A DNA stretch of 64,000 nt. Source: Salvia splendens (lineage: Eukaryota; Streptophyta; Magnoliopsida; Lamiales; Lamiaceae). The stretch covers positions 27,206,061 to 27,270,060 of the forward strand of contig NC_056038.1 of the NCBI RefSeq assembly GCF_004379255.2. Reading direction: 5' to 3'. Position numbers and translations under genes: made by a program. Shown here piece after piece: positions 47,504 through 58,306 of the stretch. How positions within the stretch are numbered: the stretch's first letter is position 1; each line of letters opens with the position of its first letter. The notes below the pieces were generated by a model. It was given only the letters and a program-made list of their open reading frames with translations. It ran no database searches and was not told the DNA's origin.

Positions 47504-48520
47504 AGAAATTTCAGAATATGGGTTTAAATTCGCTGATCTTTCGAGATAAGAGATTCAATTCGCTTACCTTTCGAAATATGGGTCCGAGACATGCGAATTT
47601 TTCGGAATAAGGGTTTTACACCTTTTTTATATTTATTCTCTTCATTTTTCTTATTATTTCCCTTCCAATAATTATATATTTACTAAACTATCCTTTAATC
47701 TCAGTTCCTTAATCCATGTGACAAGAACCGAGAATGCAAACAGACCACTCCATTATGATACAGTAGAGCTCAAGATCTACTCAAGAATGCACTGAAGATG
47801 AAACTCGTGCTTGCAAGTAGTCAGCTGAAGCAGAGAAAAATAATCAATTAAGTATAGGTCAGTTTCAATCCTCAGCCGTTAATAGACAGTAGTTTGTACA
47901 AACCGTAGAAGGGTCACTATCACAAAATGCTTCAAGACATATACTGCAAGCATCATCGCATGCTTCCTGAATTCCCCCTTCCACAAAAGCTGCAGCAGAA
48001 GTCAAACTGCTTGATACATTTCCTTTTTCCATCTGTCACGGAGTTGAAATATTTAACAAAGCAGATAGCACAAAATTTCTTTAATTCAAACTTTAGCAAT
48101 ATCAACAGTCCGAAAAAAATAAAGGAACAATAGAGCTCAATCATCCTCATCATTTACCATAAAACTTAAGTGGTAATGATACAACAGAATGCAAACTTAA
48201 GTGGTAATGCAAACAGACCACTTAAGTGGTAACTGAGAACCTTCAATAACTGACGAGTCCCTGATCTTAGAGTACTAACATGATCTGACATTAATCTAGT
48301 TTGGATGAAATTTTTGAGAGATGAGTTAAAGGATAGTTTAGTAAATATATAATTATTGGAAGGGAAATAATAAGAAAAATGAAGAGAATAAATATAAAAG
48401 GTGTAAAACCCTTATTCCGAAAAATCCGCATGTCTCGGACCCATATTTCGAAAGGTAAGTGAATTGAATCTCTTATCTCGAAAGGTCAGCTAATTTAAAC
48501 CCATATTCCGAAATTTCTCT
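47504..48520. mobile_element. Nested long-TIR (MULE-like) element
   Basis: Roughly 200-bp terminal inverted repeats: agaaatttcagaatatgggt at 47504 and acccatattccgaaatttct at 48499-48518, continuing inward past tcggacccatatttcg to about 47705 and 48322. A 9-bp flanking repeat, taacaatgg (47495-47503) and tagcaatgg (48521-48529), has one transition and fits MULE insertion. The 0.6-kb centre shows no recognised coding sequence. Confidence 0.8.
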
Positions 48521-48774
48521 TAGCAATGGGGCGCCCTATGCACCGCCACGTCATCGTTTTATCCTCCTACTCTTCCACCTGCAATGGGGCGCCCTATAAG
48601 TCGCCCTAAAGACCGCCCTATAGGTTTCACTATTGTTTTGTTAATTAATTTAAATGTTTTCAAATATGTCAATGCAAAATAATTAAAAAACACCACGATT
48701 AATTAAAAATAACAAATCCTACATTGATTAAAAAAACGTTACACGAGTTAGAAATGAAAAAAAAGTTGACTACT

Positions 48775-49568
48775 TTACAAAAGTCCCAACTTGCGGCGCA
48801 GCTCATCGATTATCCCCTGGAGGTATTCGGCTTTGGCCGGGTCCTGACACTGCATGAGGGCGTTGTGCGTGTCCAACAACGTCCTCCGGTTGACGGCCGC
48901 TGCCAACTCAGTATAGGCAAGTGAAGTCGGGGTGGGGGTCGGGATCAGCGATGGGGGGCGGCCGCGGCTTGTGAGGAGGATGTCTCCTTCGCCTTCCCCT
49001 TGTTCTTCGCAGCCTTGACGCCAACGGGACGCCTGGAGGACACCGGTGTGCCGGAACTATCTTCCTCCTCATACATCGTCCGGTTGAGGTCCACCGGATA
49101 TGCGCCGCTTTCGCTGCTCGTGTATGCACCGGCTTCGGTGGTCCTCGTCCTGATCCCAGTGCTTGCGAAGCTACTCCCTATGGCGCTTGTACGAGCTCGA
49201 CGGCTTCACCTCATTGTAGCGCTCGGCGATGCGCTCATAGTACGCAACTTGCTTTTGGTTGTTCGCAAATACCGGGTCCTCCGAAATATCCACCCAACAC
49301 CTCGCCAAGACGAAGGTTTCATCCAGTTGGTAGTTCGTCCTCCCGGGGGAGTACTCTTCATTCATTTTCGGAGGTGGCAACTTGTACGCCCGACGGGGCG
49401 GGTTGGAGACGGCTCCATGTCGGACAGACTGTACGAATCCGTACTGAATTCGGGATCGTATTGCGTGTTGGAGTCGAAGGGCCGATATTCGTCAGGGTTT
49501 GTACCCGGCCAACGTGCACCACCCCCAAACATCGGACTATTCGGACTTGGGTATTCACCGGAATCCAT
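48775..49568 (-). pseudogene. Harbinger ORF1 (Myb/trihelix-like), frameshifted
   Basis: Starts MDSGEYPSPNSPMFGGGA at 49568. The central trihelix-like part is FVLARCWVDISEDPVFANNQ, then YYERIAERYNEVKPSS. The C-terminus is LLDTHNALMQCQDPAKAEYL, then IDELRRKLGLL. In Harbinger elements, ORF1 supplies a DNA-binding accessory protein required with the transposase. Blocks lie in different frames (changes near 49365 and again between 49171 and 48900), and the total of 794 nt is not a multiple of three. Not functional as it stands. Confidence 0.75.
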
Positions 49569-49891
49569 TTTATAGTGTAATTTGAGAGTGGAAATGTGAA
49601 TGGAAATGTTAAAAATGTGAATGTGGGGTAGGGGGTATTTATATGAAAATAATTTTTGAATTTAAAAAATAAAAAAAATAAAAAAGCGTTGCATCGTCCG
49701 CGTCGCCCACAGTGGGCGGACGATGGCGCGGACGATGCCTTATCGTCCGCGTATCGTCCGCGGACAATGGCGCGGACGATGCCTTATCGTCCGCGTATCG
49801 TCCGCGGACAATCTATAGGGCGCGGACGATGCGGACGATGGCGCGCCCGAGGCATCGGGCGGCCTATCGTCCGCGCCCATTGCGGATGCTA

Positions 49892-50690
49892 TAATAAATT
49901 TAATAAAATATGAGTTGGAAAAAGTTAGTAACATCTGAATAATAATTTTATATATTTATTTTGTAATTAAATGTGCGTGTGAATGAGTTAGTGAAATATT
50001 AGACCCACTACCAAAAATGATAAAAGTGAAATGTGACAAATTATTAGGGACGGACGATTATAATTTGTTGTTTTCTATTATTTTTTATAAAAAATTTCAG
50101 AATGTGTTATACGCCTACTTAATACTACAACCAACATTTTTTCGGTAGTGCTACAAAATTTTTTACACCATTCTTTCGCTTTATCAGTTTAAGTTTAAAC
50201 TGAAGTATGATTAGGGGTGGGACGATTCGGTGTATTTCACCGAAAATGTCATATTGAAAATTGTTTTATGAGAAAATAAATACCTATATCTTTTCGAATT
50301 TTTTGGTAACACTGAATTCACTACACTAAAATTCTGGTATAATAAATTTTTGATAATGTTATTGTATCATTACTACAGTATACCATACGGTGTTTCAGTA
50401 TACCGAAATACGGTACGACATACCGTAATACCTCTGTTCATACCGAAAAAATTATAATTAATATATATAAGTCATGTATTCTTTAATTAATATATTCATA
50501 ATAGCTAAATATATGATCTATATATACCATATACGCAGTATATATGCGTTCGGATATTGACACCGATATGATACCACATGTTCCGTATGCTGTGGTACAT
50601 GCGAATCTATACTTTTTTCATACTGAAATCAAATGATAGTGTCATCCAGTACCGAAATCGACTGTTTCATCGCTCTGAGGAGCCAAACAA
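49892..50690. other. Intergenic with a hAT-like remnant
   Basis: At 50213, aggggtgggacgattcggtg resembles the start of hAT elements, followed by many ataccg / cggtat motifs (50330-50450). No clean right terminus. No gene seen. Confidence 0.4.
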
Positions 50691-51595
50691 TCTTTACTGT
50701 TTTGCTTTGAAGTTTCTGTAGTTAACTCATGTTATTCGAAGTCTAGTAGTGAATCGAAGTTGTTTCCCTTGTTTTAAACGTTGCGTGTTTGGATCTAGTT
50801 AAATGAAGTCGATGTTTGTTTCTTTCTTGTATTTCAGCTATGAATGTTTGTCCTTTTGCTTAGATTAGTTAGATCTAGTATTTTAGCATTGATCTTGTTA
50901 TTTACATGCTTGGATTCCCTTTATTAGATTAGATCGGGCTCTTGTGTAAGTATTTCAAGTTTCTGATCTGTTTTAATTCAAGAAAAATGTCTAGATTTAG
51001 AAGTTGATTCATTTTCTGCTGCAATGCATGTTAGTCAGTTTACGTAATTTGTAGGGTTGCATGTTAGCTGTCGCGATTTTTCAATTTACTTCCAGATCTG
51101 AATTTGTTGCAAGATAAACTTAAGTTTGTCAATGGAGTTTTCGATTATCTGCATTTTTGCATATCTTGGTGATAAAGACAACATCTCTATCTGATCTTGG
51201 GACCACTTTATGCTTTTAGCCACCTTTTACCTTTTGTCCTTTCACTTTTCCAGTTTTTTCGCAGATCTGACAGTTGGTCGACCAGTACCCTCTGATATCC
51301 TCTGTTACCTTGTCTCGCCATTTATAGAAATTTCTTGCTTTTCACATGCACCAGAGCAGTCTAGTCATACATATTCATGTACACAGCCACATGCCGAAGT
51401 AACAGATACTTACTCGTCAGGATAGTATAGGTTCTCCTCTTTAATTTATGTCTAGGTAAACTCAACCCAAAAGCGTGGTAGCAAATCAACCCTTCCAGAA
51501 TGTCGACAAGCGTATCACGCATATATCCATCTCTGTGGGATTCGACCCTTACACCACTATATTAGCCAGTAGAAGCGGGTTGAGGTTTTGATAAC
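50690..51595 (+). mobile_element. Gypsy (Athila/Tat-type) LTR fragment
   Basis: Resembles 61300-62115: both have runs of gatctagt / gttgtttg-type sequence and end with a similar block (tgtgggattcgacccttaca and tgtgggattggacccttact, then gggttgaggttttga or gggttaaggtcttga). Termini are not defined. Confidence 0.6.
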
Positions 51596-51599
51596 AGGA

Positions 51600-53190
51600 T
51601 TTTGTGATAAAGTAGAGTGGAAAATGTGATTGAATATTTTAATGAGAGAAGAGAGATGAATTTATTTTTAAATATAGAAAGTGAACATCTAGAATAAAAC
51701 AAACTAAAAATAAAAGATGGACGTCTTGAGTGAGACGGATGAAGTATAACATATCCTAAAATATTATCATAAATTAACGGATGCTTTAGACCCTTTTAGT
51801 GTTATGCGTGCATGTGAAAATTTCCTTTTCTGTTTCATCTTGAAGTATACTAATCCAGAAAATGGAAAGTCAAGATGGCTAATAGTAAGAAAATTGAGAT
51901 TATGTCTTGTGTAGTATATTTATTTAAATTAATAAATGGCATGATAATTGAAACAAAAATTGTCTAGGGATGAATCATTCGACATTAAATAATTTTAGTC
52001 GCCAATCAAATTTGAAAACAGTTGCTTCAAGAAACAGATTACTCTACTATTCGCTTAGCCTATAAATTTCTTTTGCATTCTGTATCATTATGGAGTAAGA
52101 AAGAAAGTGGCTCAACATCATTAATCAAGACAACACAGATGTTCGCAAGACCAGGTGCATGAAAATTTATAGTCATTTTTTAATCTTTTGTTATGTGCTA
52201 GATGATTCACTTACATTGAATAAAAAAATGACTGTAAATTCAAACTTTAAAATGTTTACCAACATCGTAAAATTAGATGTCACAAGTGATCGTGCTGTCC
52301 TAAAATGTTGGTGAAAGTTTTTAATTTAAAAAATGATCAGCAGTAAATCAAACTTTAGAATATGATATTTTTAGCATGTTCAAATATGACGTCAAATTTT
52401 GAAAAAAAAAAATGAAAACATCATTAATACATTTAGTTATATTATAATTTATTAATAGTTCAACTACATTTTTCTATGTACCTCCACCACTCCTATAACT
52501 TTAGGCATTTTTTATGCTTAATAAGGATAAAGAACATATACAAGCAAAGAATCCAATAGTGACAAAAGCCATAAATTCTCCTTAGTAAATATGAAAGCTC
52601 CAACCTTTTTTCCTTTACACTTTTCGCTATCCCAATTAATGATATAATGTTAATGCAACGTTTATAATGTGCACACACTAATGACACTAATGACATGCAT
52701 CCTTTCAATCAAATTAACAATAAATCCTACCAAACAAAAACACAAAATAACAAAAGAAATAAAAAGAAGGAAAAGTAAACAAAAACCAATAACAAAAAAA
52801 AAACCCAACAACAATCCCACCAAGACATATTCTCCTTTCCCTAACCACCCCACCCCTTCCTTTATATTTATATATATGTGAAATAAATCCTACCAAGCAT
52901 CATTAACATACTCTTCCTGAAATTTCCACGAAAACCTCCCTCTATTCTAGCTAGAAACACAGATGTATTAAATATTTTTGGTTGGATTTTCATTAGGCCT
53001 TGGGGAATTTGTATGTATGCATAACTTAAGACACCATGTTGTTGGTGCTCTGACATTTTGTGGGTCAGAATTTGGTTCTATTCTTCCTACATAGGTATGT
53101 TCTTAGCTTAGCAGACAAGCACTTCCAAATTTCTTGTTACACAACAAATACCTTTTTCCCCCAATCTTTCTTCACACATTTGAGTAGTAC
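51600..53190. other. Intergenic upstream of the BAG gene
   Basis: 51600-51750 ends in a Stowaway-like right terminus (gagtgagacggatgaagta) with no clear left end. The rest is AT-rich with no gene seen. Confidence 0.45.
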
Positions 53191-53192
53191 CA

Positions 53193-53200
53193 TATAAATA
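53193..53200 (+). promoter_or_regulatory. Probable TATA box of the BAG gene
   Basis: TATAAATA only 29 bp before the first ATG at 53222. With normal spacing the transcript would start almost at that ATG, so either the leader is extremely short, another promoter is used, or the downstream ATG at 53246 (MKSNKG) serves as start. Confidence 0.5.
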
Positions 53201-53221
53201 AGGTGTAACACATTCACCACC

Positions 53222-54286
53222 ATGAACAAAGACTCCATTTTGAGAATGAAGTCCAACAAAGGCTCCTCTCCCACCGCCGCCAATGCCGAGGTTGTTGGAG
53301 GGTGGGAAGTCCGGCCAGGAGGGATGCTTGTGCAGAAGAGAAACTCAGACTGTAATCACATTGTTCCAAACATTAAAGTTAGAGTGAAATATGGCTCAAT
53401 TTACCATGAAGTTGTGATCAGCTCTCAAGCCAGTTTTGGTAAAGACTGAATTTTTATGATGATTTTGATTGATTCTTGATTGTATATTTATTTAATTTTG
53501 TTTATTTTGATGCAGGTGAACTGAAAAAGTTAGTGGCAGGTGTGACAGGGGTGCACACACAAGATCAGAAGCTGATTTACAAGGAAAAAGAGAGGGATTC
53601 AAGATGGTTTCTTGATAGTGCTGGTGTGAGAGATGGATCAAAGATTGTGTTGGTTGAAGATGAAGTTAGCCGAGAGAGACGGCGCCTTGAATCTCACAAT
53701 CATGCTAAACTGGACAAGGCATCAAAGGAAATTGCAGATATCAGATTTGAGGTTGATACCCTCTCAAAAAAGGTATTCACCATAGCTATTTTGTTTGGTT
53801 GGATAATAGTTTTTGTTCATGATTTGTGATTGGTTGTTAATTTGGTAGGTGGCAGCAATTGAATTGGAAATTAATGGAGGCAAGAAAGTTGTGGAGACAG
53901 TTTTTTTGAGCTTGATTGAATTGTTAATGACACAGCTCATAAAGTTGGATGCAATTGATGCTGATGGAGATGTAAAGCTCCAGAGAAGAATGCAGGTACA
54001 AATTATTTTACTGATAAAAAGTAGTACTACTAATATTAATTTAATTCCTGAGAGTTGATTTAATGAACTGAATGAATTAATGAAGGTAAAAAGGGTGCAG
54101 AAGTACATAGAAACTCTTGATATGCTGAAGGTGAGGAATTCTAGCCTAGAAAAATTGCAGCAACACCAGCAGATTTATAAGGGATCGATGTCGAAAACTT
54201 TCCAAAAACAGCAAGAAATGAAGAAGATTAATGGGAATTTCAATTATGGTCAAGTGGTAGTTACAACAAAATGGGAGACATTTTGA
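53222..54286 (+). CDS. BAG family molecular chaperone regulator (Ubl + BAG)
   Basis: Co-chaperone expected to bind the Hsp70 ATPase domain through its BAG helices and stimulate nucleotide release. Exons 53222-53438, 53516-53772, 53849-53995 and 54086-54286 join to 822 nt (273 aa), all with GT-AG introns and agreeing phases. A Ser/Gly-rich N-terminus contains VRPGGMLVQKR, typical of plant BAG1-4-type proteins. The ubiquitin-like domain runs at about 50-121 (IKVRVKYGSIYHEVVIS ... KIVLVED). The BAG domain runs at about 135-225 (AKLDKASKEIADIRFEVDTL ... VQKYIETLDMLKVRNS). The C-terminal tail is short and Gln/Lys-rich. Length is normal for the group and no lesion was seen. Which of BAG1-4 it corresponds to is not decided. 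Confidence 0.93.
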
Positions 54287-55016
54287 TGGATCCAAAGCAG
54301 GTTCCAGTTCAAGAAAGTTGCTGTGCTGAAAAATAAAAATCCATATTATTTGATTTTTAATGGCATCATGCACATATGCTTGCTTGTTTTATCTTGAAAA
54401 TATTTATATATATGGGTGGATGGTCTTGGGAAATATGACTGTTTTCAAATTCTTTTCTGAACTCAGATTTTGGTGGTTGTGTGAAGTGAGTATCTTCTTC
54501 TAATTTGTATATAAAAATTGGTGTAAAAGTGGAGGTTGAAGGGCTTTCTTATTTAATGTTCTCATCAAGAATTGCTATTAAACATGTATGAATAGTCTAT
54601 GTTATCTACTTTTGATTTACTCACCTTCATTTGAAAATATAATTTACAAGTAGTTTGTAATTTAGAAGTCCCTCATCTGAGGGGGAGCCAAGGCCCAAAA
54701 AATTCAAAGACCAAAGTCGGTAATCTTACAAACAAGGGGCACTGGATTCAGCCCAAATGTCCAATCTATATATGTGTTAAACAGTTGATAACATAGAGAA
54801 TTTTGAAGTAAAATTAAACAGTAAGCTACTTGTCTTGGTATCTCCCCTCGAGAGAAAGAAAACTTGCATGTTTATTGGATTAATTTTTATTGTAGATAGG
54901 TGACCAATTCTTATTCTGAATGGATTCTAAGAATGAGAGATCAAAATATGAATCTGAACCTAACATCCTCCTACTCAATCGTATATTAGATCAAGCGATG
55001 CACATATACACTATCA
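54287..55016. other. BAG 3' flank, intergenic
   Basis: Contains the BAG 3' UTR (aataaa-like gaaaaataaaaatcc at about 54328). No other gene seen. Confidence 0.45.
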
Positions 55017-55232
55017 TGGCGTTTGGTTCGTTAGATAAAATAATATCGAGTTACAATAGAATTTGTCTAGGGTTCAATTAGTCATAGAAGTGAACCTGAG
55101 ATGGTTAATTACAAGATACAATCTAATCTTGACATTATAGAGACGGATCGAGATACATTGTCACATGTAAAGACTGTAGAAAAAAATAATCCAATAAAAA
55201 AAATTAATGATAATTTTTAAATAAGCAACCAA
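55017..55232. mobile_element. hAT-like MITE
   Basis: Left end ggcgtttggttcgtt and right end aagcaaccaaactc are imperfect inverted repeats of the hAT type. Non-coding. The duplication was not clearly resolved. Confidence 0.5.
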
Positions 55233-55798
55233 ACTCTACTCCTTTATTAAATGAACCATGCCTTCATTTATTAACAATGAATCATTTAGCCAAAAGTCTG
55301 TTTGATCCGTGACCCTAAAGAACACTAGACTATATAATAGGGAGTAGTACTTAAATCTTTTATTTGAGCAGTGGGGGAATAATTTAGGATTTTGGTGTAA
55401 TTGATGAAAAGCATAATCATTACCTAATCTCCTGCACCAGAATTGTTCTATTTTTGGTTGGTGCTGCACCAACCATAATTCAATCATCTTTTTGCAATAC
55501 TTAACTAAGCTACCATAGATAATTATTTTATTTTTAATATAAAGATTAAAGTCTCAAAATGGTCCTTAACATATTACATTTTTTTATTTTGGTCCAAAAC
55601 ATTATATTTTGAATTTCGGTCCCTCACATTTGAAATCGGATCACGTTTGATTCATTTTGGACCGTTCCGTCAAATTTTTGACGATTTTAATTACCGGTTC
55701 ACTAATCCGTAATAAACCGTCACTAATTGGGAGAAACTGATCCGTCACTAATCCGTCACTGATCCGTCACAAAAACCGTCACAAATCCGTCACTAATA

Positions 55799-55976
55799 CG
55801 CGCGAGAACACGGTGCGGCCGTTGTGGTTGAGGGAATCCCACAGTAGGGTTTCGTGGCTAAGCCCGAAGACGAGGAGGTTGCAGGAGGCGGCGCAGCGGC
55901 AGAGCATGGTGGCGACGGTGTTCAGCTCGTCGGCGGACATGCGGCCGGTGGAGGAGGCGTTGAGGGCGGCGTAGTG
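55799..55976 (-). pseudogene. Captured fragment of a DUF579 polysaccharide O-methyltransferase
   Basis: The minus strand reads YAALNASSTGRMSADELNTV, then NLLVFGLSHETLLW, then SLNHNGRTVF. This matches the conserved core of DUF579 proteins (glucuronoxylan or arabinogalactan 4-O-methyltransferases, the CN-LVFGL-H-L-W-LNH-GRTVF block). About 58 codons, open, without start or stop of its own. A partial second copy follows at 56047-56146. The donor gene is not in the window. Confidence 0.8.
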
Positions 55977-56216
55977 ACAGATTAGTGACGGATTTTGTGA
56001 CAGATTTGTGACGTATTAGTGACGTATTAGTGACGGATTTGTGACAGGTTGCAGGAGGCGGCGCAGCGGCAGAGCATGGTGGCGACGGTGTTCAGCTCGT
56101 CGGCGGACATGCGGCCGGTGGAGGAGGCGTTGAGGGCGGCGTAGTGACAGATTAGTGACGGATTTTGTGACAGATTTGTGACGTATTAGTGACGTATTAG
56201 TGACGGATTTGTGACC
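55877..56216. repeat. 170-bp tandem duplication inside the Pack-MULE
   Basis: Two copies start at 55877 and 56047 (ggttgcaggaggcggcgcag). Each includes part of the captured exon plus the gtgacggattt repeat block. No differences were noticed between copies. Confidence 0.93.
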
Positions 56217-56380
56217 CGGTAATTAAAACCGTCAAAAATTTGACGGAACCGTCCAAAATGGACCAAATGTGATCCGATTTCAAATGTGAGGGACCGAATA
56301 ATTCAAAAGATAATGTTTTGGACCAAAATAAAAAAATGCAATATGTTAAGGACCATTTTAGGACTTTAGTCTAATATAAA

Positions 56381-57085
56381 TGTTTGTTTGACTTTTAAGC
56401 CCACAAGTTATAGTTGGTTGTTCTTTATTTCTTCACCGCGTGACCCTATACATGAATTTTTAATGTGTCTGTTTAGCCGAAAGGCCACAGCATTTTCATT
56501 TTGTATTCAGCATACATTTGCTTCATGCATATCGACATAGGAGTATAGTATAATATAGTAGTAATATCTTGCACTTTAACCGGCCACATAGCCAGGATGA
56601 ACAGTATGGAACTATAAAACTGGAAGAAGTGGAAGCTGAGTCGAGGAGTCCTCTTTTTGCAAGATGAGATATGCTCCGGTAGTGCTCTAATTTTGGCGTG
56701 TCTTCACCAAAGATAAAACGGCTAACGTCTTGTTTGTCGTAGCACCGCACACAGAACAAGCACCGGTGAACTAGAAGATAGCGAGGGTAGAACTTCGATA
56801 GAAAGACAATGCAGAGAGGGAGAGAGCTTGTGTCATGCAAGATGCTTGATATTGTTTGTGATGCAATGCATGAGATGCATGCCTATTTATAGGCAGAGTC
56901 CACTGCAGGGGGTTGACAAGCACAGATTTTGCATGTTTTTAAGGGCTAGATTTGACTCGTTTTAAATGTCAATCATGCAAATTAAGTTCTTAAATTGCAT
57001 ATGTTATATATTTGGTATTTTTGATGTGTTTGTTGATAAATGATAGAAAAAAACAGAAAAATGTGCAAAAGGGGTAACGTGCAGT
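56381..57085. other. Intergenic, no gene seen
   Basis: A 105-codon minus-strand ORF (56523-56840) has no recognised motif. A TATA-like tatttata on the plus strand at about 56883 could belong to an LTR remnant on the minus strand. Confidence 0.35.
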
Positions 57086-58287
57086 AGCCTCAGTTCAAGC
57101 TAATTTTCCCAGCACTGTTGAAGTCCAATCAGTTATTAGTTCATACCATTCTCTTCATCTTCAAAAGAGCTTCGCGTGGACACCTTGAACGTCTCAATTG
57201 GAGTTCTGTAGAGAAAGTTATGACCATTCTACGTACATTGCGCAGTGCAGTCAAAGCTAACAAAAATTTAGGTGGAAATTCAAGGAATAAAATAAATTGT
57301 TGCCCAAATCTCTCCCATTTATTGTAGGGCACGAAAATGATCAAAACTAAACCTTTATCCACCCTATAAATACCTCTTAGGATAATTCATAATCTTTATC
57401 TCAGAGCCTCCAATCCTTCCCCCTTTATACATTCTTCCATTCCATCTTTCACACATAATTCATCCATCTTCCATTCGAGTGGAGATTTGCAGATCTAGGC
57501 AAGAGAAAACTGAAGATTGAAGATTCAATCTTGGGTTTTATCAATCTAGTACTTTTATTTTTATTTTTACTACTTGTCTATGAGTAGTTAAATATCATTT
57601 GTAGATTTTTTGGCAAAAACTATTATGAACATGTTTTGATTTATTGAATTGAATCTTTTCCTAGCTCTTGTGATTGTTTTGTTTGTTCTTGTGCTTTTAC
57701 TGTTCTTTTGTCTGGCCAACTTTAGAACTATGTCCGTTTAACTAGATTAATCGAGAGATAGCTAGCTTTACGTGGTAAAAGGAACGAGTATAACACATAG
57801 GTTTATCTGCACTCGAGAGAGGGGACCTTTTGTGAGAGCTTGAGTCCTAAGAACTTAAGGAGTTAGAATCTAATCTATTGGAAGGAGACTTTGATAGTTA
57901 GAGTCTAATCTGCTGGATACGCCCACTCGAGAGAGGGCTTATCCTAGAATCGCAACTTTCCTAATAATCCTAGAGACACATAAAGGTAAAGGTTCTGTGA
58001 GATTAATCATCACTAGGCCGTAGTACTTGGGTCCTAAAAACTCTACATTCTTTAGCCTGCTGTGTAGGAGTTTTATCTTATTTTGTTACTTGTTTATTTA
58101 TGTCTGGTTTATAAAACCAAAACCAAAAAACTCTGTGTCTCTAGATAGTATACGATGATTAGTATATGATAGCCAGTTGTAATCTTATTCACTGTGTTCG
58201 ATATCCCGATACTGACCTTTAGTTATACTAGATATACCCTATAAATTTGCATGTATTTTTAGTGCTAATAAAGAGTGCATCAAGTTT
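57086..58287 (+). mobile_element. Gypsy (Athila/Tat-type) LTR, 5' end unclear
   Basis: Matches the reverse-oriented fragment at 38860-39405. A TATA motif (ccctataaatacctc, 57361) is followed by the leader with ctcagagcctccaatcc and agatctaggcaagagaa. Ends just before a degenerate primer-binding site. Confidence 0.7.
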
Positions 58288-58306
58288 TTGACGACGTTGC
58301 CGAGAA
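58288..58306 (+). promoter_or_regulatory. Degenerate retroelement primer-binding site
   Basis: ttgacgacgttgccgagaa resembles the tRNA-Asp-type site tggcgccgttgccgggga seen intact at 62236, with changes mainly G to A. Confidence 0.6.

Larger units (their letters stand above)
47489..49891 (-). mobile_element. PIF/Harbinger element carrying ORF1, with nested insertion
   Basis: Left end gggcattaacaatgg after TAA (47486-47488), right end cccattgcggatgcta before TAA (49892-49894). It is interrupted at 47504 by a long-TIR element; 48521 resumes with caatggggcgccctatg. Right subterminal atcgtccgc / gcggacgat repeats and left ggcgccc motifs match 23509-24094 and 35695-37662. The DDE gene is absent. 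Confidence 0.82.
55544..56371. mobile_element. Pack-MULE carrying a DUF579 gene fragment
   Basis: 828 bp. Terminal inverted repeats of about 150 bp (gattaaagtctcaaaatggt at left; accattttaggactttagtc at right) are flanked by a perfect 9-bp duplication, taatataaa (55535-55543, 56372-56380), diagnostic of MULEs. Subterminal arrays repeat gtgacggattagtgac in both orientations. The centre is markedly GC-rich and carries a captured coding segment, duplicated in tandem. No transposase. Confidence 0.93.

Noticed and set aside
49000..49575. 191-codon plus-strand ORF
   Set aside because: Shadow of the minus-strand Harbinger ORF1, which has the recognisable trihelix-like and C-terminal blocks.
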